From positions 2,924-46,170 of the forward strand of contig DGUP01000057.1 of NCBI GenBank assembly GCA_002394685.1: a stretch of 43,247 nucleotides of DNA, written 5' to 3'. Under the pieces are notes generated by a model. That model searched no databases. It had not been told where the DNA came from and saw only the letters and a program-made list of their open reading frames with translations. The stretch comes from Treponema sp. UBA4307 (GTDB lineage Bacteria; Spirochaetota; Spirochaetia; Treponematales; Treponemataceae). Shown here one piece after another: positions 34,694 through 41,182 of this stretch (position 1 is its first letter; every line of letters starts with the position of its first letter). A program made the position numbers and the translations under genes.

Positions 34694-35176
34694 TTAATCA
34701 AGCATTGAATTCTTTTTTATTTTTTCCGGAATACTTTTAACATCAATTTTGTTCTGAATTTCATGATATGAAAATTCATGCCAACCATTTTCAAATCTTT
34801 GAATCACATATAAACCAATATCCCCTGAATAAATCCATAAATTATCATTTTCTTTTTCCCATTCAATAATAAAAGTATCATTTTTACCATATGAATATTT
34901 TGAGAAAAAAATATCTTCTTTTCTGGATTTCTTTTCTTCAAATAAAAGACATAAATCATTTTCTACTACTGATGTTTTTATGTGAACAAAATATTCACAA
35001 TTTGTCTCGGACACAATGGCAGTATATTTTTTATTAGGAGATGGATAATAGTATTTCATGTTGCTATGAATATTCATTTTTATGAAACAAATGAAAATGC
35101 TTAAAATTAAGGTTGAACATAAAAAAAATATATATACAACTTTTTTAACATTTTTATTTCTACACTTTTTTATCAT
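34694..35176 (-). CDS. Membrane-anchored candidate immunity protein
   Basis: A 160-residue protein with a basic N-terminus and one transmembrane helix (VVYIFFLCSTLILSIFICFI). The beta-rich extracytoplasmic domain contains KYYYPSPNKKYTAIVSET, a pattern seen in small secreted proteins that present a dynein-like or beta-propeller-like strand. No family is assigned. It begins 2 bases after the stop codon of the best-preserved Rhs tip in the island, so pairing with that toxin is well supported by position. Confidence 0.7.
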   Translation of the reverse strand: MIKKCRNKNVKKVVYIFFLCSTLILSIFICFIKMNIHSNMKYYYPSPNKKYTAIVSETNCEYFVHIKTSVVENDLCLLFEEKKSRKEDIFFSKYSYGKNDTFIIEWEKENDNLWIYSGDIGLYVIQRFENGWHEFSYHEIQNKIDVKSIPEKIKKNSMLD

Positions 35177-35178
35177 TT

Positions 35179-35449
35179 TTATTCTCCAAATTTTGCACCT
35201 TCAGGTCCAATAGTAAATTTATCATTCCAATTAACTTCAATCTTATATGCTTCACATTTTCTAGCAGAAATAAATTCAGCAATTTTATTCTTTATTCTGT
35301 ATTTATCACTTTTAAAATGATCAGAAAGTTTTACATTACTAGTATCTCTTTCACTCCTACCATCCGAATCCAAATACCTTATCGGATTGTTTCCAGCGAA
35401 GTGATACAAATTTCAATTTATGTGGGGCATACAAATCACGATTTTATGG
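35179..35449 (-). pseudogene. Rhs core end plus short toxin C-terminus
   Basis: The clearest Rhs/YD-repeat signature in the window: LYHFAGNNPIRYLDSDGR, followed by a short C-terminal module (DTSNVKLSDHFKSDKYRIK, KIEVNWNDKFTIGPEGAKFGE) of about 55 residues. Upstream, repeat A would encode HIN but an in-frame TGA (HIN-stop-NLYHF) cuts the link to any Rhs core. No secretion or encapsulating core remains, so it is an orphan toxin tip. The tip is shorter than typical nuclease toxins and may itself be deleted. Confidence 0.7.
35362..35449 (-). repeat. Repeat A, copy 4
   Basis: Long copy: TCGTGATTTGTATGCCCCAC, ATAAATTGAAATTTGTATCA and on through the codons for AGNNPIRYLDSDG. It contains both halves of the 25-base tandem duplicate and the coding part of the Rhs core end. 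Confidence 0.85.
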
Positions 35450-35484
35450 AGAAAGAATAAAGAACTTGATAAAAAACTATTTAT

Positions 35485-36228
35485 TTATTTTATAGCTTTA
35501 TCAGCATTTTTTCTGCGGATTAATTGTATTGATAGAATAATATTTACCAACAAAGACAGTAAAAAAATCAATTTATAGATAATTGCAAATTCAAAATTCT
35601 CTCCACGCTGCTTTTTTCCTTTAAGTACTCCATTTTCAAATTCACCACTGATAACTTTTCCCTCTGGAGTTATCATCTGTCCTTGTCCAGACAAGACGTC
35701 CTTATGAAATTCTCCTATATATCTTCGGCCATCTCCAAGAATAAGAATTCCATGACCTTCCTGCATATCATCTTTGAAGTCTCCTTTATACATAGAACCA
35801 TCGGGATAAAAACAAGTACCCTGTCCATCCATTAAATTATTTTTGAATTCTCCTTCGTATCTCATTCCATTGTCTGCTTGCAAAATTCCGTAACCATGAT
35901 AAAGGCCATTTACAAAATCTCCTTCATAACTTAATAAGTTTTTATATACGATTTTTCCTTTACCGCTAATTTTGCCACACTTAAAGTCACCTTTATATTC
36001 AAAAGCATCAGAGTTCATAACCCCATAACCATCCATCAATCCATCCTTAAAGCTACCCTCATAAAAAGTTTTACCATCAGAATACAATTTACCTTGACCG
36101 TTAAACTTTCCACCAACAATTGAACCTTCATAGATGGAACCGTCTGGCAATTGAACTGTCTCTGCATATGTAGAAGTTATCATGATAACAGATGTTAAAT
36201 ACAAAAATAATATAATTTTCTTTTTCAT
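35485..36228 (-). CDS. MORN-repeat membrane protein 2, candidate immunity protein
   Basis: A 247-residue paralogue of MORN 1: signal peptide (ending STYA), then VQLPDGSIYEGSIVGGKFNG and seven further MORN units (YEGSFKDGLMDGYG, YKGDFKCGKISGKG, YEGDFVNGLYHGYG, YEGEFKNNLMDGQG and so on). A C-terminal transmembrane helix precedes QLIRRKNADKAIK. The ATG at 36228 is chosen because the signal peptide begins there; an in-frame upstream start would add 14 residues that overlap the toxin tail. The start is one base after the toxin stop codon. Confidence 0.8.
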   Translation of the reverse strand: MKKKIILFLYLTSVIMITSTYAETVQLPDGSIYEGSIVGGKFNGQGKLYSDGKTFYEGSFKDGLMDGYGVMNSDAFEYKGDFKCGKISGKGKIVYKNLLSYEGDFVNGLYHGYGILQADNGMRYEGEFKNNLMDGQGTCFYPDGSMYKGDFKDDMQEGHGILILGDGRRYIGEFHKDVLSGQGQMITPEGKVISGEFENGVLKGKKQRGENFEFAIIYKLIFLLSLLVNIILSIQLIRRKNADKAIK

Positions 36229-36229
36229 T

Positions 36230-36440
36230 TTATTCCCCAGTTGCTTGTAAAGTTTTGATATGCTCTTCAACCTTTTGTCTCATTCGTTTTTCTTCTTCTG
36301 AAGAAATTATTGGATTAAGAAAAATTGCTGCATCTGATTCTGTACCTGCATTGAAAGCTTTTTCAACAGCATCACCTGTTCCCCGCGTAGTGATACAAAT
36401 GGAAGTTTATGTGGGACATACAAATCACGATTTATGGGAG
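36230..36440 (-). pseudogene. Rhs core end plus frameshifted toxin tail paired with MORN gene 2
   Basis: Repeat A encodes HINFHLYHYAGNR in one frame. After a one-base shift the frame is GDAVEKAFNAGTESDAAIFL, NPIISSEEEKRMRQKVEEH and ends TLQATGE just before MORN 2. The DAAIFLNPII segment is shared with the tail before MORN 1. The toxin body between the Rhs tip and this last helix is missing. Confidence 0.7.
36378..36440 (-). repeat. Repeat A, copy 5
   Basis: ATAAATCGTGATTTGTATGT, CCCACATAAACTTCCATTTG, TATCACTACGCGGGGAACA. Both halves of the duplicate are well preserved; the left context (TCCCATAAATC) replaces the usual TTAGTCACATAAATC. Confidence 0.85.
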
Positions 36441-36478
36441 TACGATAAATATTGATTAGAAAACTTATGTCTACATAA

Positions 36479-37201
36479 TTAATAAAAATCAAATACAACT
36501 CCATCCTTTCTAAGATAACCGTCAATCCCTGCATGACCATGTTTAAAAGGAGCCATTCCATTTCTAAATGGTCCAATATCATATATTTCTGCTGGTATAA
36601 CCAATTTGCCGTCTTTTGAAATTACTGCAATATAGTAATCATCTTCAATCAATTCAACTGTAAAAAAATCCTCTCCTATACAACTTGTTTCCCTTGACAG
36701 TTTATATCCTTCCGGTATTACATCAGGCTCTTTTCCTTCGACATAATCTAAAGTGTATGGATCTGGTGTATTGATCTCAGGTCCTTTGTAATCGACTTTT
36801 TCATTAAGTTTATTGATATAAAAGTCTTCATTCTCCGTACTAACATTTGAAATTCCATCCACAAAATCAGAAGTACTGCTGTAAATGCATGGAATAACAA
36901 TATTGCCTTCATAATCAATAAAACCCCATTTTCTGTCTATACGGATTCTATATAAGATTAAATCAGGACATGGGTCTTCCGGAATCACATAAAACTCATC
37001 GCTTGCTGATTCGGAATCTTCATTTACACTTATACTTTCATCATTTGAAATAGTATTTTCGTTAACAACATTTGAACATATTTCCTGTTCAGTCTGTTCA
37101 TTTGTAACGATATTGTTTTTATCAACATCTTCAGATTGTTTTCTACATGACATAAAAATCATTGAACATAACATAGCAATGAATAAAAATTTATTTTTCA
37201 T
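36479..37201 (-). CDS. WG-repeat lipoprotein, candidate immunity protein
   Basis: A 240-residue lipoprotein (lipobox IFMSC). After an Asn/Glu/Ser-rich linker come WG (KWGF) repeats: RKWGFIDYEGNIVIPCIYSS (about 111-130) and a second, degenerate set around YIAVISKDGKLVIPAEIYDI and IDGYLRKDGVV. The product is exported and lipid-anchored. The ATG follows the toxin stop codon with no spacing (TAAATG), which argues for coupled translation. WG-repeat proteins are known beside secreted toxins in several phyla; the immunity role is inferred. Confidence 0.75.
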   Translation of the reverse strand: MKNKFLFIAMLCSMIFMSCRKQSEDVDKNNIVTNEQTEQEICSNVVNENTISNDESISVNEDSESASDEFYVIPEDPCPDLILYRIRIDRKWGFIDYEGNIVIPCIYSSTSDFVDGISNVSTENEDFYINKLNEKVDYKGPEINTPDPYTLDYVEGKEPDVIPEGYKLSRETSCIGEDFFTVELIEDDYYIAVISKDGKLVIPAEIYDIGPFRNGMAPFKHGHAGIDGYLRKDGVVFDFY

Positions 37202-37513
37202 TTATTTCTCCATAATATCTTTATATTTAGAAAGATTGTACGGTCTTCTTATTTTTTCGACATATGCCTCATCATGATAGTCTAATTCATCTCCAAGATA
37301 ATAAAACCAAAGTTCTCCCCAACCATCATTCACAAAAGCTTTTTCAGATTTGTAATGGAGTATTTCAGACCCCCCATTAGGGAAAGTCTTCAATATCGAC
37401 TTATCTTCTGGATTACTCGTACATTGTGCAACATCAACTGTACCGTCGGTGTTTAAGCAAGCAAGCAAAACATGCTGTGGGGCATACAAATCACGATTTA
37501 TGTGACTAAAACA
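37202..37513 (-). pseudogene. Toxin C-terminus entered through the first half of repeat A (WG cassette)
   Basis: One continuous frame of about 100 codons starts in repeat A (FSHINRDLYAPQHVLL) and continues LNTDGTVDVAQCTSNPED, then GWGELWFYYLGDELDYHD and ends LSKYKDIMEK. An ATG within repeat A would give 95 residues, so a free-standing product cannot be excluded. It is the only cassette that uses the HIN of the first, not the second, half of the duplicate. No catalytic motif is recognised. Confidence 0.55.
37475..37509 (-). repeat. Repeat A, copy 6
   Basis: TTAGTCACATAAATCGTGAT, TTGTATGCCCCACAG: first half intact, second half lost and replaced by the toxin coding sequence. Confidence 0.8.
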
Positions 37514-37561
37514 GATTATGTTTTATCGATTTAATTTATCTAAAGAAATTTCTCTCTTTAG

Positions 37562-37873
37562 TTATAATCTTAAATCGTTAATATATTCTAAAAAGTTATC
37601 AGTTTGATAACCAAAATCTATTTTATACATAGATAAAAAATCTTTTAATCCATTTTTTAATTGATCATTTGTAAATTGCCCACTTTCATTATTATAAATC
37701 ATAATTTTGTCTTTTAAATCCAAATAGGTAGCTATATCATTTGGTAATTTATCAGACCAAATATCACAATCTAAATCAGAAAAAATTGAAATTATTGATT
37801 CATCATTAGGTTTATTTTTTAAATAGTTTGAAAATATATTTAATATAGACTGATACACTTCCTTAAAATTCAT
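37562..37873 (-). CDS. Small acidic cytosolic candidate immunity protein
   Basis: A 103-residue acidic helical protein with no signal peptide (MNFKEVYQSILNIF, then NDIATYLDLKDKIMI and KNGLKDFLSMYKIDFGY). Size, acidity and lack of export signal resemble immunity proteins such as the colicin/SMI1 or barstar-like classes, but no family is recognised. I prefer the ATG at 37873; a GTG at 37888 is in frame. It starts 16 bases after a remnant toxin stop codon. Confidence 0.65.
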   Translation of the reverse strand: MNFKEVYQSILNIFSNYLKNKPNDESIISIFSDLDCDIWSDKLPNDIATYLDLKDKIMIYNNESGQFTNDQLKNGLKDFLSMYKIDFGYQTDNFLEYINDLRL

Positions 37874-37889
37874 AGATAATCTCAACACC

Positions 37890-38006
37890 TCATTTATTTA
37901 CATTATTATACAAGCCTGTTTCAGAATCAAAAGTTTCTGGAACTTGATTTATACCCGCATTATCAATTATTTCTTTCCTTACTCTTACCCATGTTTGAGT
38001 TCTAAA
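37890..38006 (-). pseudogene. Remnant toxin tail before the small acidic protein
   Basis: Frame FRTQTWVRVRKEIIDNAGI, NQVPETFDSETGLYNNVNK then stop. It opens immediately after the stop codon of the small membrane protein gene upstream. The Q-T-W-x-x-VR / ET-G-L-Y pattern looks like the end of a nuclease-type toxin module, which is only an impression. Confidence 0.55.
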
Positions 38007-38211
38007 GATAAAACTCTTTTATAGTAAAAAACAACAGAAATAAAAAACCAATACATGCTAAAAATAATCCGAATAGATATTTCTTATCCAACAAATCTAC
38101 ACTCTCGCTCTTGGTGACAAATATTACTTGAGAAGGAATTTGAAAAATTACACCAATTAACATAAGAGAAAAATATAAAATATCAATTTTAACTAAACTT
38201 TTAACTATCAC
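38002..38211 (-). CDS. Small two-helix membrane protein
   Basis: A 69-residue protein with two hydrophobic helices (ILYFSLMLIGVIFQIP and YLFGLFLACIGFLFLLFF). It overlaps the end of the preceding secreted-protein gene by 11 bases, so they are probably translated together. The start could also be a few codons later. In an immunity slot, a two-helix inner-membrane protein would fit protection from a pore-forming toxin; that is inference. Confidence 0.55.
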   Translation of the reverse strand: MIVKSLVKIDILYFSLMLIGVIFQIPSQVIFVTKSESVDLLDKKYLFGLFLACIGFLFLLFFTIKEFYL

Positions 38212-38824
38212 TTTTGCTGTTTAGTTCATCATTATAAATATGATCTTTAATCATAATTTCTGTGGATTTATTATAAGTATTCATTTTTTTATTATCTGAA
38301 AAGACTTTATACGACAAATAAAGAATCCCATTTTCTAATTTTGTATCATCGCGATTTATGCGATCCCACAATTGAATAAATGAACATATATCATTTGGCT
38401 CTGGTATTTTGTATTTGACATTTGTATCATAAATATTAAGTATTAATATTTCTTCATTATACAGAGATAAAACCAATTCATTTTTTATATCAAAACATAC
38501 AGGTAAAAATATTTTTTTTGAAAATTGATTTTTTTCAATGTTAAATACATAGCAAAAACAGTCTGGAGCATAAAAACTTCCTCCATAAATAGCAATGTGA
38601 TTATTATCTAATTTTTCCAGCCAGATACCAGTGGGACTAGATATGTTATCTAATTGATTAATAATCCTGGAATCGTTATAGACCATCACTCGATAATTTA
38701 TTCGGTCTTCTATCTCTTCTACAACAATCTTATGATTCGAATCGCTGTACTCATTTATAATCTCAACAGAAAACGAGTTAAAAATAAAAAAGCTTATAAA
38801 TATTATGTAAAATAATTTTTTCAT
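38201..38824 (-). CDS. Secreted beta-rich protein, candidate immunity protein
   Basis: A 207-residue exported protein (signal peptide ending NSFS). Mature part is beta-rich: NHKIVVEEIEDRINYRVMVY, a GIWLEKLDNNHIAIYGGS strand pair, and a C-terminal LSYKVFSDNKKMN region. No family is recognised. The ATG at 38824 begins the signal peptide; an upstream in-frame ATG (38875) overlaps the 59-codon gene before it. It overlaps the small membrane protein gene downstream. Confidence 0.6.
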   Translation of the reverse strand: MKKLFYIIFISFFIFNSFSVEIINEYSDSNHKIVVEEIEDRINYRVMVYNDSRIINQLDNISSPTGIWLEKLDNNHIAIYGGSFYAPDCFCYVFNIEKNQFSKKIFLPVCFDIKNELVLSLYNEEILILNIYDTNVKYKIPEPNDICSFIQLWDRINRDDTKLENGILYLSYKVFSDNKKMNTYNKSTEIMIKDHIYNDELNSKSDS

Positions 38825-38867
38825 TCTCTTATCTGTATAATACATTTTACTTCTTCCATCCACACAG

Positions 38868-39047
38868 TTAATCATAAAAAGTTATACCTTTAATAGGATT
38901 ATACCTAATACAAATAAATATAAAGCAATAGCAAATTACGATAATCACCACTCCTATCAATATTTTTTTTATCGAATGTTTACCAGGTCGAATCATTTGA
39001 AGCAAGATACCTAAACATATTGAAATCACTAATCCTAAAAAAAACAT
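38868..39047 (-). CDS. 59-residue two-helix membrane protein
   Basis: Short open frame MFFLGLVISICLGILLQMI, then KKILIGVVIIVICYCFIFIC and ends GITFYD. It has two predicted membrane helices and GGAGTGAGT about 5-13 bases before the ATG. It starts 6 bases after the stop codon of a degraded toxin tail, and its end overlaps the upstream in-frame ATG of the next gene. Size and placement make it a plausible immunity gene for a membrane-active toxin, but it could also be chance. Confidence 0.5.
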   Translation of the reverse strand: MFFLGLVISICLGILLQMIRPGKHSIKKILIGVVIIVICYCFIFICIRYNPIKGITFYD

Positions 39048-39053
39048 AAGTAC

Positions 39054-39303
39054 TCACTCCATTCCGTTTAATTCATTTATCAGTTTATTAAAAACTTCCG
39101 TATTATTTATTTTGTACTGCATATCATTTTTTTCTGTATATTACATTAATTCCAAATCACCATTCCTTAAAGCTTGAATTACAGTATTTTCGTGTACTTG
39201 AAGTTATATTATTCCCGAATACACCAACAATAAAATTGTCAATTATTGCACTATATGGATTAGCAACAGAAAGTCCTAATAATGCAGGATGTAAGTTATA
39301 CAG
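39054..39303 (-). pseudogene. Degraded toxin tail with frameshift and premature stop
   Basis: Frame 1 reads NLHPALLGLSVANPYSAIID, NFIVGVFGNNITSS. After a shift the continuation is HENTVIQALRNGDLELM, a TAA stop, then YTEKNDMQYKINNTEVF and NKLINELNGME before the final stop. At least two lesions are thus visible. No repeat A copy is present at its upstream end. Confidence 0.5.
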
Positions 39304-39320
39304 TATCTACCGAATTAAAA

Positions 39321-39803
39321 TTATAAAGATTTTCCAATCAATATTTCAGTCAGGATGTTTTTCTCGTTAAAAGTGAAGTTAATAAAATACAACATATCAG
39401 GAGACAAATATTGAATTTCATTTTCTGAATTACTAAAGGGTTTGTTCTGAATTATTTTTTCAACATCAATTTTCTTTTTCCCGATTAATTTACTCAAATC
39501 AGATTTTTCTGTTTTACCAGTCAATTTCATGGTTTGAAGTTCATACTTTTTTCCAAAATTAAAATACATAAGTGAAATACCGTCATCAGTTAAAAAAACT
39601 TTTTCAAAATCTTCCTTAATCATAGAATCAGCTTCTTCAACTCTGATTTCAGAATAACCTTTTTCATATTCTATATTTGGATCATCTGAAATATTTTCAA
39701 ATACACGCGCAGTAAAAAGTTCTACAGGAATGTCTGATTTTTTTTGACATCCAATAATAACCAAACTAAATAACATAATTATAAACAAATTCTTTTTTTT
39801 CAT
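39321..39803 (-). CDS. Lipoprotein candidate immunity protein
   Basis: A 160-residue lipoprotein (lipobox VIIGC). The mature domain alternates strands and helices (ELFTARVFENI, YSEIRVEEADSMIKEDFEKV, GISLMYFNFGKKYELQTMKL, and a C-terminal LYFINFTFNEKNILTEILIG). The segment LIGKKKIDVEKIIQNKPF followed by strands faintly resembles a BamE-type helix-turn but lacks the G-x-P pattern. It starts 11 bases after a remnant toxin stop codon with a GGAG site between. Confidence 0.7.
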   Translation of the reverse strand: MKKKNLFIIMLFSLVIIGCQKKSDIPVELFTARVFENISDDPNIEYEKGYSEIRVEEADSMIKEDFEKVFLTDDGISLMYFNFGKKYELQTMKLTGKTEKSDLSKLIGKKKIDVEKIIQNKPFSNSENEIQYLSPDMLYFINFTFNEKNILTEILIGKSL

Positions 39804-39814
39804 TTTAAAATCTC

Positions 39815-40004
39815 CTATTCATGTACGTATAAATATGAAACCCCATTCGTAGAATCAAGAGCTTTATCAGATATTTTTGCATAATCTAGAGCTTCCTGTT
39901 GACTACCAATTCTTCCAACCAGCAAATAAAATATCATTTCCATCCGGATCCAAATACTTTACCAGATTGTTCCACGCATAGTGATACAAGTTGAAGTTTA
40001 TGTG
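39815..40004 (-). pseudogene. Rhs core end plus frameshifted toxin tail (lipoprotein cassette)
   Basis: HINFNLYHYAWNNLVKYLDP, DGNDILFAGWKNW then stop. In the next frame, YLLVGRIGSQQEALDYAKIS, DKALDSTNGVSYLYVHE runs to the stop just before the lipoprotein gene. This is the most complete coding version of the Rhs core end in the island; only about 40 codons of toxin remain. Confidence 0.7.
39940..40004 (-). repeat. Repeat A, copy 7 (Rhs half only)
   Basis: CACATAAACTTCAACTTGTA, TCACTATGCGTGGAACAATC, TGGTAAAGTATTTGGATCCG. Only the second (coding) half of the duplicate is present, so it shows the ancestral state without the 25-base duplication. Confidence 0.8.
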
Positions 40005-40028
40005 AATAATGTAACAATATTTTCTGTG

Positions 40029-40391
40029 TTACTTTAATTTGTTTTTCAAATACAAGTAATCTGATAGACAAACATTTATCAGCGAGATCCACACTGTACA
40101 ATACATTAATTTGTTTAATCCATCAAATTTAATAAATGTAACTATAAAAACTGCTAAATAGATAATTGCGAAAAAAATAAAAATATAATTAATATTTTTT
40201 TCAATTATAAATTTTGCAATGAGATTATCTTTCCAATGTAAGCAAAAAAAATTAAAAATCAATATACCGAAATATATAAGCATGCTGAAAATGAAATATT
40301 CTGAGAAATATTCATAAAAGGAAAATCCCAGCACAACATGAATGACAAAGAATAAGCATGTACTAATTAAAACAATTATCTTACTTTTCAT
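40029..40391 (-). CDS. Four-helix integral membrane protein, candidate immunity protein
   Basis: A 120-residue protein with four hydrophobic helices (IIVLISTCLFFVIHVVLGF, YFIFSMLIYFGILIFNFF, YIFIFFAIIYLAVFIVTF, MYCTVWISLINVCLSDYL). The stop codon of a tiny toxin remnant (IIEESEK) overlaps its start as ATGA. Four-helix inner-membrane immunity proteins are known for pore-forming bacteriocins; here the role is inferred from context. Family not recognised. Confidence 0.65.
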   Translation of the reverse strand: MKSKIIVLISTCLFFVIHVVLGFSFYEYFSEYFIFSMLIYFGILIFNFFCLHWKDNLIAKFIIEKNINYIFIFFAIIYLAVFIVTFIKFDGLNKLMYCTVWISLINVCLSDYLYLKNKLK

Positions 40392-40422
40392 TTCTCAGAT
40401 TCCTCTATGATTTAGTCCTGAT

Positions 40423-40464
40423 AAATTGAAGTTTACGTTGGGCATACAAATCACGATTTATGGG
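40423..40464 (-). repeat. Repeat A, copy 8
   Basis: ATAAATCGTGATTTGTATGC, CCAACGTAAACTTCAATTTA. The coding half breaks off after N-F-N-L and joins a stub of about ten codons that leads straight into the four-helix gene, so nearly the whole toxin is missing. Confidence 0.75.
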
Positions 40465-40491
40465 ATTACGGCAAATTACGATTACTTGAAG

Positions 40492-40980
40492 TTAATAAAA
40501 TACCTTCACTTTTCGAATACTTAATTCCCAGTTACTTGATGGATCAAAAAACTGTTTTTCTATCAGTGAAAAATCTAAATTATAGTTTATCTTATAAAAA
40601 ACAAGCTTTTTATCATTTTTATTCAGAATCAAATATGTTAATAGTGGGGGATTATCTTCATGTTTTCTGTCATATAACATACAATAATTTAATCCGTCAT
40701 CAAGCTGAAAATATGAAATTTTATCAGGCATAAAATTATCATATTTTGAATTATAAATTTCTTCATACGCCTGAAAAAATAATTCACTGGGAAGGAAGTC
40801 TTCATAATTCTTTACCAAATAACCTCTTGCATATAATTCCTCTTCGATTTGTAAGGAATATAAATTTTCTTTAGGATCTTTTGGTTCGATAGAAAATTGA
40901 TTGTCATTATTTTCCTGACAAATTAAATTGTTAACAACAAAAAAAATTAACATCATTATTATGATTTGATTTCTATTCAT
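40492..40980 (-). CDS. Secreted candidate immunity protein (VFYKINY family, copy 2)
   Basis: A 162-residue exported protein (hydrophobic signal ending NNLICQ). Mature part: SLQIEEELYARGYLVKNYED, DDGLNYCMLYDRKHEDNPPL, and a C-terminus LVFYKINYNLDFS ending VKVFY, like the lipoprotein at 33904-34446. I list the ATG at 40980; the ATG at 41001 (MCNGLRKM) is equally possible and overlaps the stop codon of the upstream remnant (ending NEGNLDYV) by 8 bases. Neither has a strong ribosome-binding site. Repeat B precedes both members of this family. Confidence 0.65.
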   Translation of the reverse strand: MNRNQIIIMMLIFFVVNNLICQENNDNQFSIEPKDPKENLYSLQIEEELYARGYLVKNYEDFLPSELFFQAYEEIYNSKYDNFMPDKISYFQLDDGLNYCMLYDRKHEDNPPLLTYLILNKNDKKLVFYKINYNLDFSLIEKQFFDPSSNWELSIRKVKVFY

Positions 40981-41046
40981 CTTTCGAAGTCCATTACACA
41001 TAATCTAAATTACCTTCATTACCAACATCTATATATATTATAGATA

Positions 41047-41098
41047 TCACCTATTCCACTCTCATGGGGAATAGGAAAAGAATTAAAATTGCTTCACT
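41047..41098 (-). repeat. Repeat B, copy 4
   Basis: CCTATTCC and GGAATAGG form a perfect 8-bp stem around the conserved ACTCTCATGG; the right flank AAGAATTAAAATTGCTTCA matches copies 1 and 2. Here the stem uses a different register from copy 3 but a hairpin is retained. It lies between the TPR gene and the next toxin stub. Confidence 0.75.
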
Positions 41099-41182
41099 AC
41101 AGTGAAAAGTTATCTCTTGTAATAATCAATATTTTTGTAACTAGGAAGAAATGAAATTATGTAAAAAACATAAATCATTACA

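Noticed and set aside
36255..36455. Plus-strand frame through repeat A (reading YVGHTNHDL)
   Set aside because: The reverse strand carries the Rhs core end and a matched toxin tail before MORN 2; the plus frame is a by-product of the palindromic repeat.
36307..36582. Minus-strand frame joining the end of the WG gene to repeat A (RDLYVPHKLPFVSLRGEQ)
   Set aside because: It lies out of frame over the WG lipoprotein 3' end and over the Rhs tip; no start signal and no independent support.
38941..39060. The 59-codon membrane frame as a toxin rather than immunity gene
   Set aside because: It follows the toxin-tail stop with the same spacing as immunity genes in other cassettes, so it was listed as a candidate immunity gene; the alternative remains open.
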